This document shows, one piece after another, positions 32,504-41,071 of a DNA stretch of 64,000 nt (the first letter of the stretch is position 1; every line of letters starts with the position of its first letter). The notes under the pieces were generated by a model. It made no database searches and was not told the origin of the DNA. It was given only the letters and a program-made list of their open reading frames with translations. Location: contig NZ_JADOUF010000001.1 in assembly GCF_015751905.1 (NCBI RefSeq), forward strand, positions 558,001 to 622,000, given 5' to 3'. This stretch comes from Longispora fulva (lineage in GTDB: Bacteria; Actinomycetota; Actinomycetes; Mycobacteriales; Micromonosporaceae). The position numbers and the translations under genes are program-made.

Positions 32504-33637
32504 TCAGTCCTCCCTCTGCACGATGGCGACGGCGTTGACGCCGCCGAACCCGAACGCCTCGACCTGCGCGACGGCCAGCTCGGCGCTGACCGACCCGCCC
32601 CGGACGAACCGCAGGCCGGTGGCCTCGGGGACCGGGGTGTCCAGCCCGAGGGTCGGGGGGATCCGGCCGGTGCGCAGGGCCTGGACGGCGACGACCAGAC
32701 TCAGCAGCCCCGAACCTCCCGAGGTGTGACCGGTCATCGACTTGATGGCGGTGACCAGCGGGCCAGGGATCCCCTCGAACACGGTGCCGAGCGCGACGGC
32801 CTCAGCCTCGTCGTTGAGCAGGGTGCCGGTTCCGTGCGCCAGCAGCAGGTCGACCGCACCCGGCCCGATCCCGGCCCGGTCGTGCGCGTCGCGGATCGCC
32901 TCGGTGATGCCGTCGGGGTCCGGGGCGGTGGCGTGGTACGCGTCGCAGTTCACCGACACCCCGCGCAGCCTGGCCAGGGCCGGGCCGTCGGCACGGGACA
33001 GCACGATCGCGGCGGCCCCGTCGCCCATCAGCACGCCCCGCCGGTTCCGGTCGAACGGCCGCACGGCGTCCACCGGCTCCGGGTGCACCCGGTCGAGGAG
33101 CCCGAACATGCTCTCCGTGATGGTGTCCACCCCGGCGACGACCACGGTCTCCGCGTCGCCCAGCGCGAGCAGGTCGCTGGCCAGCGCCAGGGCGTACAGC
33201 GAGGCCGAGCACGCGTTGGAGAACGTGTGGGTGTCGGTGGCCCCGAAACGCTCGCGCAGCGCCGTCCCGAAATGCAGGTCGGCGGGAGTGAGCTCGGCCT
33301 CCTTGCGTGCCCACAGCTCGGCGGAACGCAGTTCGCGCAGCCCGGTGCCGATCAGCACCGGCACCTCGGCGAGGTCCTCGGGCAGTCCCGCCTCGGCCAA
33401 CGCCTCCGCGATCGCCGCCACCAGCCAGGCCGTGGCCCGGCCCGCGGTGTCCGTACCCGGTCGGGGACGGTCGTCGATCTCGTAGGCGTGCCGTGCGCGG
33501 AACCGGGTGGCGTCGAAGCCCCGCAGCGGCGCGAGCCCGGTCCGGCCGGCGCACAACGCCTCGAAGACGGCCGGCGCGCTCGCGCCGACACTCGCCACGG
33601 CCCCGGTGCCCCGGATCGCCCAGTCGGTGCCGGTCAT
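32504..33637 (-). CDS. Ketosynthase, catalytically intact (KS2)
   Basis: A 377-residue beta-ketoacyl synthase with complete triad: FSNACSASLYAL (Cys143), LLAHGTGTLLND (His) and IKSMTGHTSGG (Lys, His). It is somewhat shorter than usual at the N-terminal half. It overlaps the end of KS1 by four bases (ATGA) and is one base from KS3. Having two intact ketosynthases next to each other is unlike the normal KS/CLF pair, so KS1 and KS2 may act at different stages. Confidence 0.88.
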   Translation of the reverse strand: MTGTDWAIRGTGAVASVGASAPAVFEALCAGRTGLAPLRGFDATRFRARHAYEIDDRPRPGTDTAGRATAWLVAAIAEALAEAGLPEDLAEVPVLIGTGLRELRSAELWARKEAELTPADLHFGTALRERFGATDTHTFSNACSASLYALALASDLLALGDAETVVVAGVDTITESMFGLLDRVHPEPVDAVRPFDRNRRGVLMGDGAAAIVLSRADGPALARLRGVSVNCDAYHATAPDPDGITEAIRDAHDRAGIGPGAVDLLLAHGTGTLLNDEAEAVALGTVFEGIPGPLVTAIKSMTGHTSGGSGLLSLVVAVQALRTGRIPPTLGLDTPVPEATGLRFVRGGSVSAELAVAQVEAFGFGGVNAVAIVQRED

Positions 33638-34902
33638 GGCGACGCCCCTTCGAAACGGCTGAGGATGAGGACAGCGTTGTTGCCCCCGAAGGCCAGCGCG
33701 TTGTTCTGCACGACCCGCAGCTCGGCGTCGATGGCGACGTTGGGCACGCAGTCCAGGTCGCACTCCGGGTCGGTCTCCTCGTGGTTGATCGTCGGCGGAA
33801 TGAACTGCTCGGCGACGGCCAGCGCGCACGCGATCGCCGACAGGGCGCTGGCCGCGCCCATGGTGTGCCCGATCATCGACTTGATCGAGATGGTCCTGGG
33901 TGGACTGTCGCCGAAGACCTTCCGGATCGCACCGGCCTCGGTGACGTCGTTGGCCCTGGTGCCGGTGCCGTGCGCCGACACGAAGTCGATCTCCGCGGGG
34001 CTGACCCCGGCCCGGCTGTGCGCGAGTTCCATGCACCGCGCGATGCTGTCCCTGTTCGGCGCGACCGGGTGGTCGGCGTCGCAGTTGAGCCCGCAGCCGA
34101 GCACCTCGGCGTAGATCTGGGCGCCCCTGGCCAGCGCGGAGTCGAGGCTCTCCAGGAGGAGCACGCCAGCGCCCTCGCCGGTCAGGATGCCCTTGCGGTT
34201 GATGTCGAACGGCTGGCAGCGCTCCGGGGCGATCGTGCCCAGGCGGTAGAAGCCGGCGAACGTCTTGCGGCACACGGCGTCCGCCCCGCCGCAGAGGGCG
34301 TAGTCGACCTCGCCGGCGCGGACGGCGTCGGCCGCGTACCCGATGGCGTAGTTGCCTGCGGCGCACGCCGTGGGGATGGTGACCGCCTCGACATCGCTGA
34401 GCCCGAGTTCCCGGGCGATGCACACCGACAGCCGACCGGCCGGCACCCGGCGGGCGACGACCGGGTCCAGGCCGTCCTCGCCCTCGGCGAGCTGGAGGCC
34501 CACCAGATGGTCGAGGTCGCGGGACTCGCCGTCGGTCGTGCCCACGGTCACCAGGACCTTGCCCGAGGACAGCAGGTCCAGGTCCATCTTGGCGTCCTCG
34601 ACCGCCATCCGGGCCGCCGCGACCGAGAACTGGGTGGCCCGGCCGAGCTCCTCCGGCTTGTACCGCGTGAGCCACGGGCCCGGATCGAAGTCCACGACCT
34701 CGCACCCGTTGGCGTACGCGAAGCCCTCGGTGTCGAACGCCCCGAGCGGACGTACCCCGCTGCGCCCGGTCCGCAGTGCCGTGAGGAACTCCCGGACTCC
34801 GACCCCGACGCTCGTGACGGCGCCCATGCCCGTGATGACGACGCGGCGGTCGGGGGCCGCGCCGCCTTCCGGGGTCAACTGCTGGTGACCGTTGGTGGTC
34901 AT
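33634..34902 (-). CDS. Ketosynthase, catalytically intact (KS1)
   Basis: A 422-residue full-length FabF/KS-alpha-like enzyme with Cys180 in PTACAAGNYAIG, VSAHGTGTRAND and IKSMIGHTMGAA. It should catalyse decarboxylative condensation on ACP. It is the first ketosynthase after the first ACP, 11 bases downstream of it. Its closest layout is to ketosynthases of highly reducing type II systems; this is inference from its neighbours. Confidence 0.92.
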   Translation of the reverse strand: MTTNGHQQLTPEGGAAPDRRVVITGMGAVTSVGVGVREFLTALRTGRSGVRPLGAFDTEGFAYANGCEVVDFDPGPWLTRYKPEELGRATQFSVAAARMAVEDAKMDLDLLSSGKVLVTVGTTDGESRDLDHLVGLQLAEGEDGLDPVVARRVPAGRLSVCIARELGLSDVEAVTIPTACAAGNYAIGYAADAVRAGEVDYALCGGADAVCRKTFAGFYRLGTIAPERCQPFDINRKGILTGEGAGVLLLESLDSALARGAQIYAEVLGCGLNCDADHPVAPNRDSIARCMELAHSRAGVSPAEIDFVSAHGTGTRANDVTEAGAIRKVFGDSPPRTISIKSMIGHTMGAASALSAIACALAVAEQFIPPTINHEETDPECDLDCVPNVAIDAELRVVQNNALAFGGNNAVLILSRFEGASP

Positions 34903-34913
34903 GGCGGGTGCCG

Positions 34914-35168
34914 TCAGTTCCAGTTGGCGGCTTTGGCCACGACGGTGTAGACGCCGTCGAGGTTGACCATCCCGCCCAGCTCGGACTGGTCGATCGTGAT
35001 GTTGAAGTTCCGCTCGAGGGCGGCGAGGATCTCGATCGCCCGCAGCGAGTCCGCGCCGTGTTCCTCCTTGAACAGGCTCGTCTCGGTGACCTCGTCGGGC
35101 TCGATCTCCAGGATGTCGCAGACGATGTCCTTGGCCTGCTGCTTCCACTCTTCTGTCGCGGTAGCCAC
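34914..35168 (-). CDS. Acyl carrier protein (ACP-1 of the reducing locus)
   Basis: An 84-residue ACP with the site HGADSLRAIEIL (Ser41), a FabC/AcpP-like helix II and a C-terminal VNLDGVYTVVAKAANWN. GTG 35168 is preceded by GAGAGGA at a good distance. It is the promoter-proximal gene of the 13-kb minus-strand operon. The promoter must lie in 35169-35504, shared with the divergent exporter gene. Confidence 0.92.
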   Translation of the reverse strand: MATATEEWKQQAKDIVCDILEIEPDEVTETSLFKEEHGADSLRAIEILAALERNFNITIDQSELGGMVNLDGVYTVVAKAANWN

Positions 35169-35504
35169 GGATCGTGTCCTCTCGTTGGGGGTGAACGAGA
35201 CGAGGCTCGCATGGCCGCGGGGGGCGCGGAAGGCTTCAAACAGGTTGCTGCCACGGCGTTCGCGCGGGCTGAGCGCACTGTGGACAGCTTCCTGCCAAAC
35301 GCGGGCCGCAGGGGCGGCAGGCAGGCACACTGGAGATCATCTGACCTTTTCCGACATAGTGGCTTGCGTCGTCGTGTGCGCGGTATTACGCTCACATTGT
35401 TCGAGATTCGTCGAACATCGAACCAATGGCCGCGGCGTCGGCGACCTCACGCCGCCCGTCGGGCGCTTCCCCACCCACCCCACTGATGCAAAGGACTGAC
35501 CACC
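35169..35504. promoter_or_regulatory. Divergent promoter region with inverted repeat
   Basis: A 336-base non-coding stretch between the reducing polyketide operon and the exporter gene. It holds a perfect inverted repeat TGTTCGA (35398-35404) and TCGAACA (35411-35417) with a 6-base spacer. The ArsR-type protein encoded after the exporter (36814-37137) is the obvious candidate to bind it. An AT-richer segment at 35341-35400 is the likely promoter core. Confidence 0.5.
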
Positions 35505-36689
35505 ATGTGGTTCCGCATCCTCATCCTCGCCCTGGGGACCTTCGCGATCGGCACCGACGGGTTCGTCGTCGCCGGCGTGCTCGGTGACATCTCCACGGAA
35601 ACCCATGTCAGCGTGAGCGTCGCGGGCCAGCTGGTCACGATGTTCGCCTGGGTGTACGCCGTGGCGAGCCCCGTCGTCGCCGCCCTCACCGGCCGGTTCC
35701 CCCGCAAGACCATGCTGATCTTCGCGCTGGTGGTGTTCACGGTCGGCAACGTGCTGGCCGCTGTCGCGCCGTCCTACGAGGTGCTCGCCCTCGGCCGGGT
35801 GCTCGCCGCGATCGGTGCCGCCGCGTACACCCCCGCGGCGTCGGTGACCGCGATCATGCTGGCCCCCGAGGCGGCCCGGGGCCGGGCGCTGTCCGTCGTC
35901 ATCGGCGGCATCACCGTCGCCACCGTCCTGGGCGTGCCCCTCGGCACGTACCTGGGCAGTCGCACGAGCTTCCACGGCGTGTTCTGGCTGGTGACCGCCC
36001 TGGGTGTCGCCGCGCTGCTCCTGATCGCCGCGCTGCTCCCCAAGGTCCCCTCGCCCCCGGCGGTCGACCTGAAGACCCGGCTCGGCATGCTGAAACTGCC
36101 CGGGGTCAGGCCGACCCTGCTGGTCAACGTGCTGGCCTTCATCGGCGGTTTCACGGTCTACACCTACCTGCAGCCGCTCCTGACCGAGATCACGCACATC
36201 AACGGCCAGACGCTGAGCCTGATGCTCATGACCTTCGGGGTCGGCGGCGCGGTCGGCAACGTCCTCGGCGGCTGGCTCACCGACCGCTGGGGCGCCTACC
36301 GGACGGCGCTGGCCAGCCTCGCCACGTTCTTCCTGTTCCTCGCGCTGCTGCCCGTCGTGGCCACGACGGTGGCGGGCGCCGCGGTGGTCATCTTCTTCTG
36401 GGGCGTGACCGGCTGGCTCATGGTCGCCCCGCAGCAGCACCGCCTCGTCAGCCTCGCACCCAAGGCCGCCCCGCTGCTGCTGTCCCTGAACGCCTCGGCG
36501 ATGTACGTCGGGATCGGCAGCGCCGCCCTGGTCGGCGGCACCGTGGTCAAGCTCGCCGGCGTCCGCTACGTCGGCATCGCCGGAGCGGTCGCGGGCGCCC
36601 TCGCCCTCGTGCTGTTCCTCATCACGGCGGCGGCCCGCGCCAAGGCCACCCCGGCGACGCCGGAGGCCCAGCCCGCAGGTCGCGGCTGA
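35505..36689 (+). CDS. MFS exporter, DHA1 drug-efflux type
   Basis: A 394-residue, 12-helix major facilitator. It begins LILALGTFAIGTDGFVVAGV, as in chloramphenicol/arabinose-type (CmlR, AraJ) efflux pumps. Motif A is represented by TGRFPRKTMLI between helices 2 and 3, and GRVLAAIGAAAYTPAA is helix 4. It likely exports the product of the neighbouring cluster, protecting the cell. It is divergent from the reducing polyketide operon. Confidence 0.88.
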   Translation: MWFRILILALGTFAIGTDGFVVAGVLGDISTETHVSVSVAGQLVTMFAWVYAVASPVVAALTGRFPRKTMLIFALVVFTVGNVLAAVAPSYEVLALGRVLAAIGAAAYTPAASVTAIMLAPEAARGRALSVVIGGITVATVLGVPLGTYLGSRTSFHGVFWLVTALGVAALLLIAALLPKVPSPPAVDLKTRLGMLKLPGVRPTLLVNVLAFIGGFTVYTYLQPLLTEITHINGQTLSLMLMTFGVGGAVGNVLGGWLTDRWGAYRTALASLATFFLFLALLPVVATTVAGAAVVIFFWGVTGWLMVAPQQHRLVSLAPKAAPLLLSLNASAMYVGIGSAALVGGTVVKLAGVRYVGIAGAVAGALALVLFLITAAARAKATPATPEAQPAGRG

Positions 36690-36813
36690 CGGGCAGGTCC
36701 CGCCCGCCCCGGGGCAGGTCCTGCCCGCCTGGGTGCGGGGTGGTGCGCTCCACCGCGCCGCCCCGCGCCCGGGGTACCGTGTCCTGTCGACGAACAGGCC
36801 AAAGGAGCGCGAC

Positions 36814-37137
36814 ATGTCCGCGGACGTAGAGCACCCTCGTACGGCTGACCTCCAACTCGAGCGGGTCCTGCACGCGCTCAGCGACCCGATCCGGCTGCAG
36901 ATCGTGCGCAACCTCGCCAACTGCGAGTCACTCGCCTGCGGGGCGATGGACTACCCGGTCGCCAAGTCGACGCTGTCGCACCACCTGCGCGTGCTGCGGC
37001 TCTCGGGTCTGACCCACACCGACATCGTGGGCACCCAGCGGTTCATCTCCCTGCGGCACGACGACATCGAGAACCGGTTCCCGGGCCTGCTCGCGGTCAT
37101 CGGGGCCGTCCGGGATCCCCAGCACTCCGCACACTGA
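36814..37137 (+). CDS. ArsR-family winged-helix regulator
   Basis: A 107-residue ArsR-type repressor: VLHALSDPIRLQIVRNLANC, VAKSTLSHHLRVLRLSGLTH, RFISLRHDDIENRFPGLL. It lacks the ELCVCDL-type metal motif, so it probably senses an organic ligand, as its relatives beside efflux pumps do. It lies 124 bases after the exporter with AAAGGAG before the ATG, and is likely a local repressor of exporter and cluster. The inverted repeat at 35398-35417 is its candidate site. Confidence 0.85.
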   Translation: MSADVEHPRTADLQLERVLHALSDPIRLQIVRNLANCESLACGAMDYPVAKSTLSHHLRVLRLSGLTHTDIVGTQRFISLRHDDIENRFPGLLAVIGAVRDPQHSAH

Positions 37138-37186
37138 CACGAAGGTGCCGCCCACCCGGCGACCCCGGGTGGGCGGCACCTTCGTG
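37138..37186. terminator. Very strong bidirectional terminator
   Basis: A perfect 22-bp stem (37138-37159 with 37165-37186) and a 5-base loop, exactly filling the gap between two convergent genes. Confidence 0.9.
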
Positions 37187-37188
37187 TC

Positions 37189-38466
37189 CTAGCGGCTCTG
37201 TCCGGGGGTCCAGTCGCCCCATGCCGAGTCGGCGGTCCGGCCACCCGTCTCCCGCAGTCCGCCCGCCTCGGCCGCCCGCGCGAGGATGCGCTGGCAGTTC
37301 TCCGGGCTGAAGAACTCCTTGAACGAGGTGAACCCGCCCACGATGCCCATGAACCGGTCCCGCTCGGTCTCGTCGTAGCGCAGGCTGTCGATCACCTGGA
37401 GCATCTCCGGCGGGAGCATGTCCAGGGTCGCGGCCCGGTGGTAGTACTCGAAGACCTCGCTGAACGACTCGTCGCGCCAGGCGTGGTAGCCGGCCAGCGC
37501 CTCGGCCATGTCCCGGCGCCCCGACAGCCCGTCGTCGACGGCCTCCACCAGCACCTCGACCTGCCGGAAGGCGTCGCTGATCCCGATGCCGGCGATCGGG
37601 TCCTTGTGGTAGCCGGCGTCACCGACGAGCACCCAGCCGGGCCCGTACGGATGGCGCATCCACTGCCGGGTTTGCTTGGTGCCGTAGAAGGGTTCGACCT
37701 GCCGGCCCTTGCGCACCCGCGCGGCGAGCTCGGGGAACAGGTCCAGGGTCGCGTGGTAGTTGCCCTCGATGTCCTTGCGGAACTCGTGGAACTCGTGTTC
37801 GCGCCAGCCGACCATCACGTTGACGCAGTCGTCATTGGTGGGCACCAGGAACAACTCGCGGCCGTCGAGCCTGGTGAAGATCAGGTGGTCGACGTCCGTG
37901 CCCTGCCAGTACGTGTACCAGACCGCCGTCAACGGCGGCGTCCCCGACTGCTCCGCCGGCTGGAACGTCGACGCCACCAGGGAGTGGATCCCGTCCGCCC
38001 CGATCACGATAGGCGCGTGCGCGACCACCTCGGTGCCGTCGCGTTCGCGGCCGCGTATGCCGACGGCCCGGTCCCCGTCGCGGAGGATCTCCTCCACCGT
38101 GAAGCCCTCGTGCAGCTCGGCGCCGGCCTCGACGGCCGCGTCGAGCAGGATCTTGTCCAGCACCTTGCGTCGGGGGGCGACCGCGAACCGCTTGCCGTCC
38201 CATTCCGGTGCGGTGCCCGTGATGTAGACGTCGCCCATGCCCCATGTGATCCGGTCGATCACCGGGGCGCCGGTCTTGAGCACCCGGTCGAGGAGATTCC
38301 AGCGATCGAGCCGTGCGATCGCCGGATAGTGCAGGTAGTGGGTGGAGATCGCGTCGCTGGGGAACGTCGCCTTGTCGACGAGCAGAACCCGGTAGCCCCT
38401 GCGCGCGAGGAGCATCGCGGTGGGCGATCCCGCGCAACGCGCCCCCACAACAATGGCGTCGTACAT
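37189..38466 (-). CDS. FAD-dependent monooxygenase/oxidoreductase
   Basis: A 425-residue flavoprotein with VVGARCAGSPTAMLLARRGY (FAD-binding), APRRKVLDKILLDAAVEAGA, IVIGADGIHSLVA, and the second FAD motif GWVLVGDAGYHKDPIAGIGI. It belongs to the geranylgeranyl-reductase/aromatic-hydroxylase superfamily, and the WxWxIP motif of flavin halogenases is absent. It is probably a tailoring hydroxylase or epoxidase in the cluster. It is convergent with the ArsR gene and divergent from the SDR/luciferase-like genes. Confidence 0.8.
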   Translation of the reverse strand: MYDAIVVGARCAGSPTAMLLARRGYRVLLVDKATFPSDAISTHYLHYPAIARLDRWNLLDRVLKTGAPVIDRITWGMGDVYITGTAPEWDGKRFAVAPRRKVLDKILLDAAVEAGAELHEGFTVEEILRDGDRAVGIRGRERDGTEVVAHAPIVIGADGIHSLVASTFQPAEQSGTPPLTAVWYTYWQGTDVDHLIFTRLDGRELFLVPTNDDCVNVMVGWREHEFHEFRKDIEGNYHATLDLFPELAARVRKGRQVEPFYGTKQTRQWMRHPYGPGWVLVGDAGYHKDPIAGIGISDAFRQVEVLVEAVDDGLSGRRDMAEALAGYHAWRDESFSEVFEYYHRAATLDMLPPEMLQVIDSLRYDETERDRFMGIVGGFTSFKEFFSPENCQRILARAAEAGGLRETGGRTADSAWGDWTPGQSR

Positions 38467-38627
38467 GGCGCTGCCTTCCGCCGGTGGGATGTTCGGAGTC
38501 TCCACGCTACGAATCCCCGGCGTGGCCCCGACGCCGTTGTCCGGTACCTGCAGCCTCCGGCACCGGTGCCTGGCAGCTTGTTGACGATTTCCGGCCGTCG
38601 CCGCGCACCGCGTCCAGACTGGGCGCC

Positions 38628-39383
38628 ATGACCCAACGAGTAGCGGTGGTGACCGGTGCCGGCAGGGGCCTCGGGCGGGCGATAGCCCGAAAGCTCGCGG
38701 CACGGGAGTACCACGTCGTGGCCGTCGACGTCGCGGCGGAGGCGGCCGACGCCGTCGCGGGGGAGTGCGGCGGGACCGCGGTGTCCGGCAGCGTCGCCGA
38801 GCAGGACACCTGGCGGGAGGTGGTCGACCGGGCCGGCCGGATCGACCTGCTGGTGAACAACGCCGGGGTGTGGGAGTACACCACGCTCGCCGACACCACG
38901 GCCGAGCAGTTCCACCGGGTGATGGGCGTCAACGTACTGGGCACGCTGCTGGGCACCCAGGCGTGCGCGCCGGTGATCGCCCGACAGGGTGGCGGAGCGA
39001 TCGTCAACCTCACCTCCGTGGTCGGCCACGTGGTGCGGCCGGCGTTCGGCATCTATCCGGCGTCCAAGGCCGCGATCGTGGCGCTGACCAAGCAGGCGGC
39101 CCTGGAGTACGCGGCCCAGGGCATCCGGGTCAACGCCGTCGGGCCGGGCATGACCCGCACGGAGGGCACCGACGGGGCGTTCGGGGCCACCGGGGACGAG
39201 GAGGCGGCGCTGGGCCGGCTCGTCCCCCTGGGCAGGCTCGGCGAACCGGACGACGTGGCCGACGTCGTGACCTTCCTGGCCTCCGACGACGCGCGCTACG
39301 TCTCCGGACAGGTCCTCTACGTGGACGGCGCCGTGGGCGAGGCCGCCTGGCGGCTGCTGGGCGCGGCCCGAGCACGACAGTAA
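38628..39383 (+). CDS. Short-chain dehydrogenase/reductase
   Basis: A 251-residue classical SDR with VVTGAGRGLGRAIA, LLVNNAGVWEYT, catalytic Ser in NLTSVVGH, YPASKAAIVALTKQ (Tyr-x3-Lys) and GQVLYVDGAV. It should oxidise or reduce a hydroxyl/keto group of a tailoring intermediate with NAD(P)H. It is followed after 20 bases by the luciferase-like gene, in one transcript. Confidence 0.87.
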   Translation: MTQRVAVVTGAGRGLGRAIARKLAAREYHVVAVDVAAEAADAVAGECGGTAVSGSVAEQDTWREVVDRAGRIDLLVNNAGVWEYTTLADTTAEQFHRVMGVNVLGTLLGTQACAPVIARQGGGAIVNLTSVVGHVVRPAFGIYPASKAAIVALTKQAALEYAAQGIRVNAVGPGMTRTEGTDGAFGATGDEEAALGRLVPLGRLGEPDDVADVVTFLASDDARYVSGQVLYVDGAVGEAAWRLLGAARARQ

Positions 39384-39403
39384 ACCCCGACAATGGAGGA
39401 AGC

Positions 39404-40462
39404 ATGAAGTTCGGCATTTCGCTCGTCCCCGACGGCAGCCCCGAGACCAAGGATCCCAAGGAGTACTACGACGACGTCCTGAGGCTGTGCGAGCTGTCGG
39501 ACGCGGCTGGCCTGGAGTGGGTCAAGATGACCGAGCACTACCTGCACCCCTATGGCGGGTACTGCCCGGACCCGCTGGCCTTCCTCGCCGCGGTCGCGGT
39601 GCGCACGGAGCGGATCAGGCTGATGACCGGCGGCGTCATCCCCGTGTTCCACCACCCGGTCATCCTGGCCTCGCGCGCGGCGATGATCGACGTGCTCAGT
39701 GGCGGCCGGCTCGACTTGGGCTTCGCCCGGGGCTACCTGCCGTACGAGCACGACACGTTCGCGGTGCCGATGGCCGAGAGCCACGAGCGGTACGAGGCCG
39801 CGGTCGGCGCCATCACCCGGCTGCTGACCGAGGACCGGGCCAGCGAGGACACCCCCTTCTTCTCCTACACCGACGCGGTGGCCCTGCCCCGTCCGGTGCA
39901 GGACCCGATCCCGCTGTGGTCGGCCGCCGTGCGGACGGAGAAGAGTTTCCTGCGGCTCGCCGAGCTCGGGCACGGCCTGCTGGCCACGCCGATGTTCAAG
40001 CCGTTGGACCTGTTCCGGCAGCACAGCGAGCTCTACCGGGGCGCGTACGCCGCCGCCGGCCACGCCCGCCCCGGGCAGATCGCTGCCGGCCTGCCGGTGT
40101 TCGTCGCCGAGAGCGACAAGGAGGCCCAGGAGGTCGGTGACCGGCTCTTCCAGCACTACCTCGACGCCTGGGTGGACGCGGCGAACTCCTGGAACGACGT
40201 GGAGTCGGGCAGCTTCGCCGGATACACCGACATGGGCAAGCGGCTCGGCTCGATGACCGCGACGCAGTGGCGCGAGTTCGGTTCGGCGTTCTTCGGTTCC
40301 CCGGAGCGGGTCATCGACCAGATCCGCGCCTTCCAGGAGAACTCCGGTGGCGTGGACGGGATCATCGCCCAGGTCGACTTCGGCGCGGTGTCGGGCGAGG
40401 TCATGGAGCGCAGCGTGCGGCTGTTCATCGACGAGGTCGTACCGGCGGTCAGCGACCTGTGA
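39404..40462 (+). CDS. Luciferase-like (group C) flavin-dependent monooxygenase
   Basis: A 352-residue TIM-barrel protein of the bacterial luciferase family: EWVKMTEHYLHPYGGYCPDP, RIRLMTGGVIPVFHHPV, GRLDLGFARGYLPYE. It needs reduced FMN from a partner, and the flavin reductase encoded directly behind (GTGA overlap) is the evident one. Such two-component oxygenases do Baeyer-Villiger, hydroxylation or epoxidation reactions in polyketide tailoring. AATGGAGGAA supports ATG 39404. Confidence 0.87.
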   Translation: MKFGISLVPDGSPETKDPKEYYDDVLRLCELSDAAGLEWVKMTEHYLHPYGGYCPDPLAFLAAVAVRTERIRLMTGGVIPVFHHPVILASRAAMIDVLSGGRLDLGFARGYLPYEHDTFAVPMAESHERYEAAVGAITRLLTEDRASEDTPFFSYTDAVALPRPVQDPIPLWSAAVRTEKSFLRLAELGHGLLATPMFKPLDLFRQHSELYRGAYAAAGHARPGQIAAGLPVFVAESDKEAQEVGDRLFQHYLDAWVDAANSWNDVESGSFAGYTDMGKRLGSMTATQWREFGSAFFGSPERVIDQIRAFQENSGGVDGIIAQVDFGAVSGEVMERSVRLFIDEVVPAVSDL

Positions 40463-40989
40463 CCGTCCGGCCGCATCCTCTGCCCCAGGTCGGGCGGTCC
40501 GCACCGTCGCCCGACCTGGGGCTGGCCGCGGCTTTCCGGGACGCCATGGCGTGCCTCGCCGCGCCCGTCACCATCGTGACGACCGTCGACGTGCACGACA
40601 CTCCGTGGGGATTCACCGCGAGCGCCGTGTGCTCGTTGTCGCTGGACCCGCCGCTGCTCCTGGTCAGCATCGCCCGGAGCTCGAGCTGTTTTGAGACCTT
40701 CAGGACCGCGCCGCGGTTCGTCGTCAACGTCCTCGGCGCCGAGCACCGGGAGCTGGCCGCCCGGTTCGCCCAGCACGGCGCGGACCGGTTCGCCGCCGCC
40801 GAGTTCCGGCGGGCCGACGGGACCCGGCTGCCCTACCTGCCCGACGCGACGGCGGTGGTGCACTGCGCCACGGACGACCGCCTCGACGGCGGGGACCATC
40901 TGATGCTGGTCGGCCGGGTCCTGACCGCGAGTGCCCGTGCGGGTCAGCCACTCGTGTGGCACCAGCGGGCGTTCGGCACGCTGGGCTGA
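40459..40989 (+). CDS. Flavin reductase for the luciferase-like monooxygenase
   Basis: A 176-residue flavin reductase of the HpaC/ActVB type: FRDAMACLAAPVTIVTTVD, GFTASAVCSLSLDPPLLLVS, APRFVVNVLGAEHRELAARF and HQRAFGTLG at the end. It supplies FMNH2 to the preceding monooxygenase. GTG start overlapping the preceding stop. Confidence 0.88.
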   Translation: MTVRPHPLPQVGRSAPSPDLGLAAAFRDAMACLAAPVTIVTTVDVHDTPWGFTASAVCSLSLDPPLLLVSIARSSSCFETFRTAPRFVVNVLGAEHRELAARFAQHGADRFAAAEFRRADGTRLPYLPDATAVVHCATDDRLDGGDHLMLVGRVLTASARAGQPLVWHQRAFGTLG

Positions 40990-41031
40990 CCGACCCGCGG
41001 GTCTCGTCGACACGACCCTGGTCCGACCTGA

Positions 41032-41070
41032 CGGAGGGGGTGACCGCCGGACCGGCGGTCACCCCCTCCG
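41032..41070. terminator. Long perfect hairpin between convergent genes
   Basis: 19-base arms (41032-41050 and 41052-41070) are perfectly complementary around a single central base; they fill the gap between flavin reductase and the minus-strand LuxR-type gene. Confidence 0.85.
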
Positions 41071-41071
41071 C

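Noticed and set aside
30776-34114. A 1112-codon plus-strand frame opposite KS3, KS2 and KS1
   Set aside because: Shadow frame. The minus-strand ketosynthase motifs and tight gene junctions explain the region.
22020-35168. Ordinary fatty acid biosynthesis (fab) operon
   Set aside because: FabD, FabH and the usual gene order are missing, and six KS-type genes, DsrE genes and an adjacent exporter/regulator do not fit primary metabolism.
37189-38466. Flavin-dependent halogenase
   Set aside because: Overall layout is similar, but the WxWxIP halogenase motif is absent, so only monooxygenase/oxidoreductase is supported.
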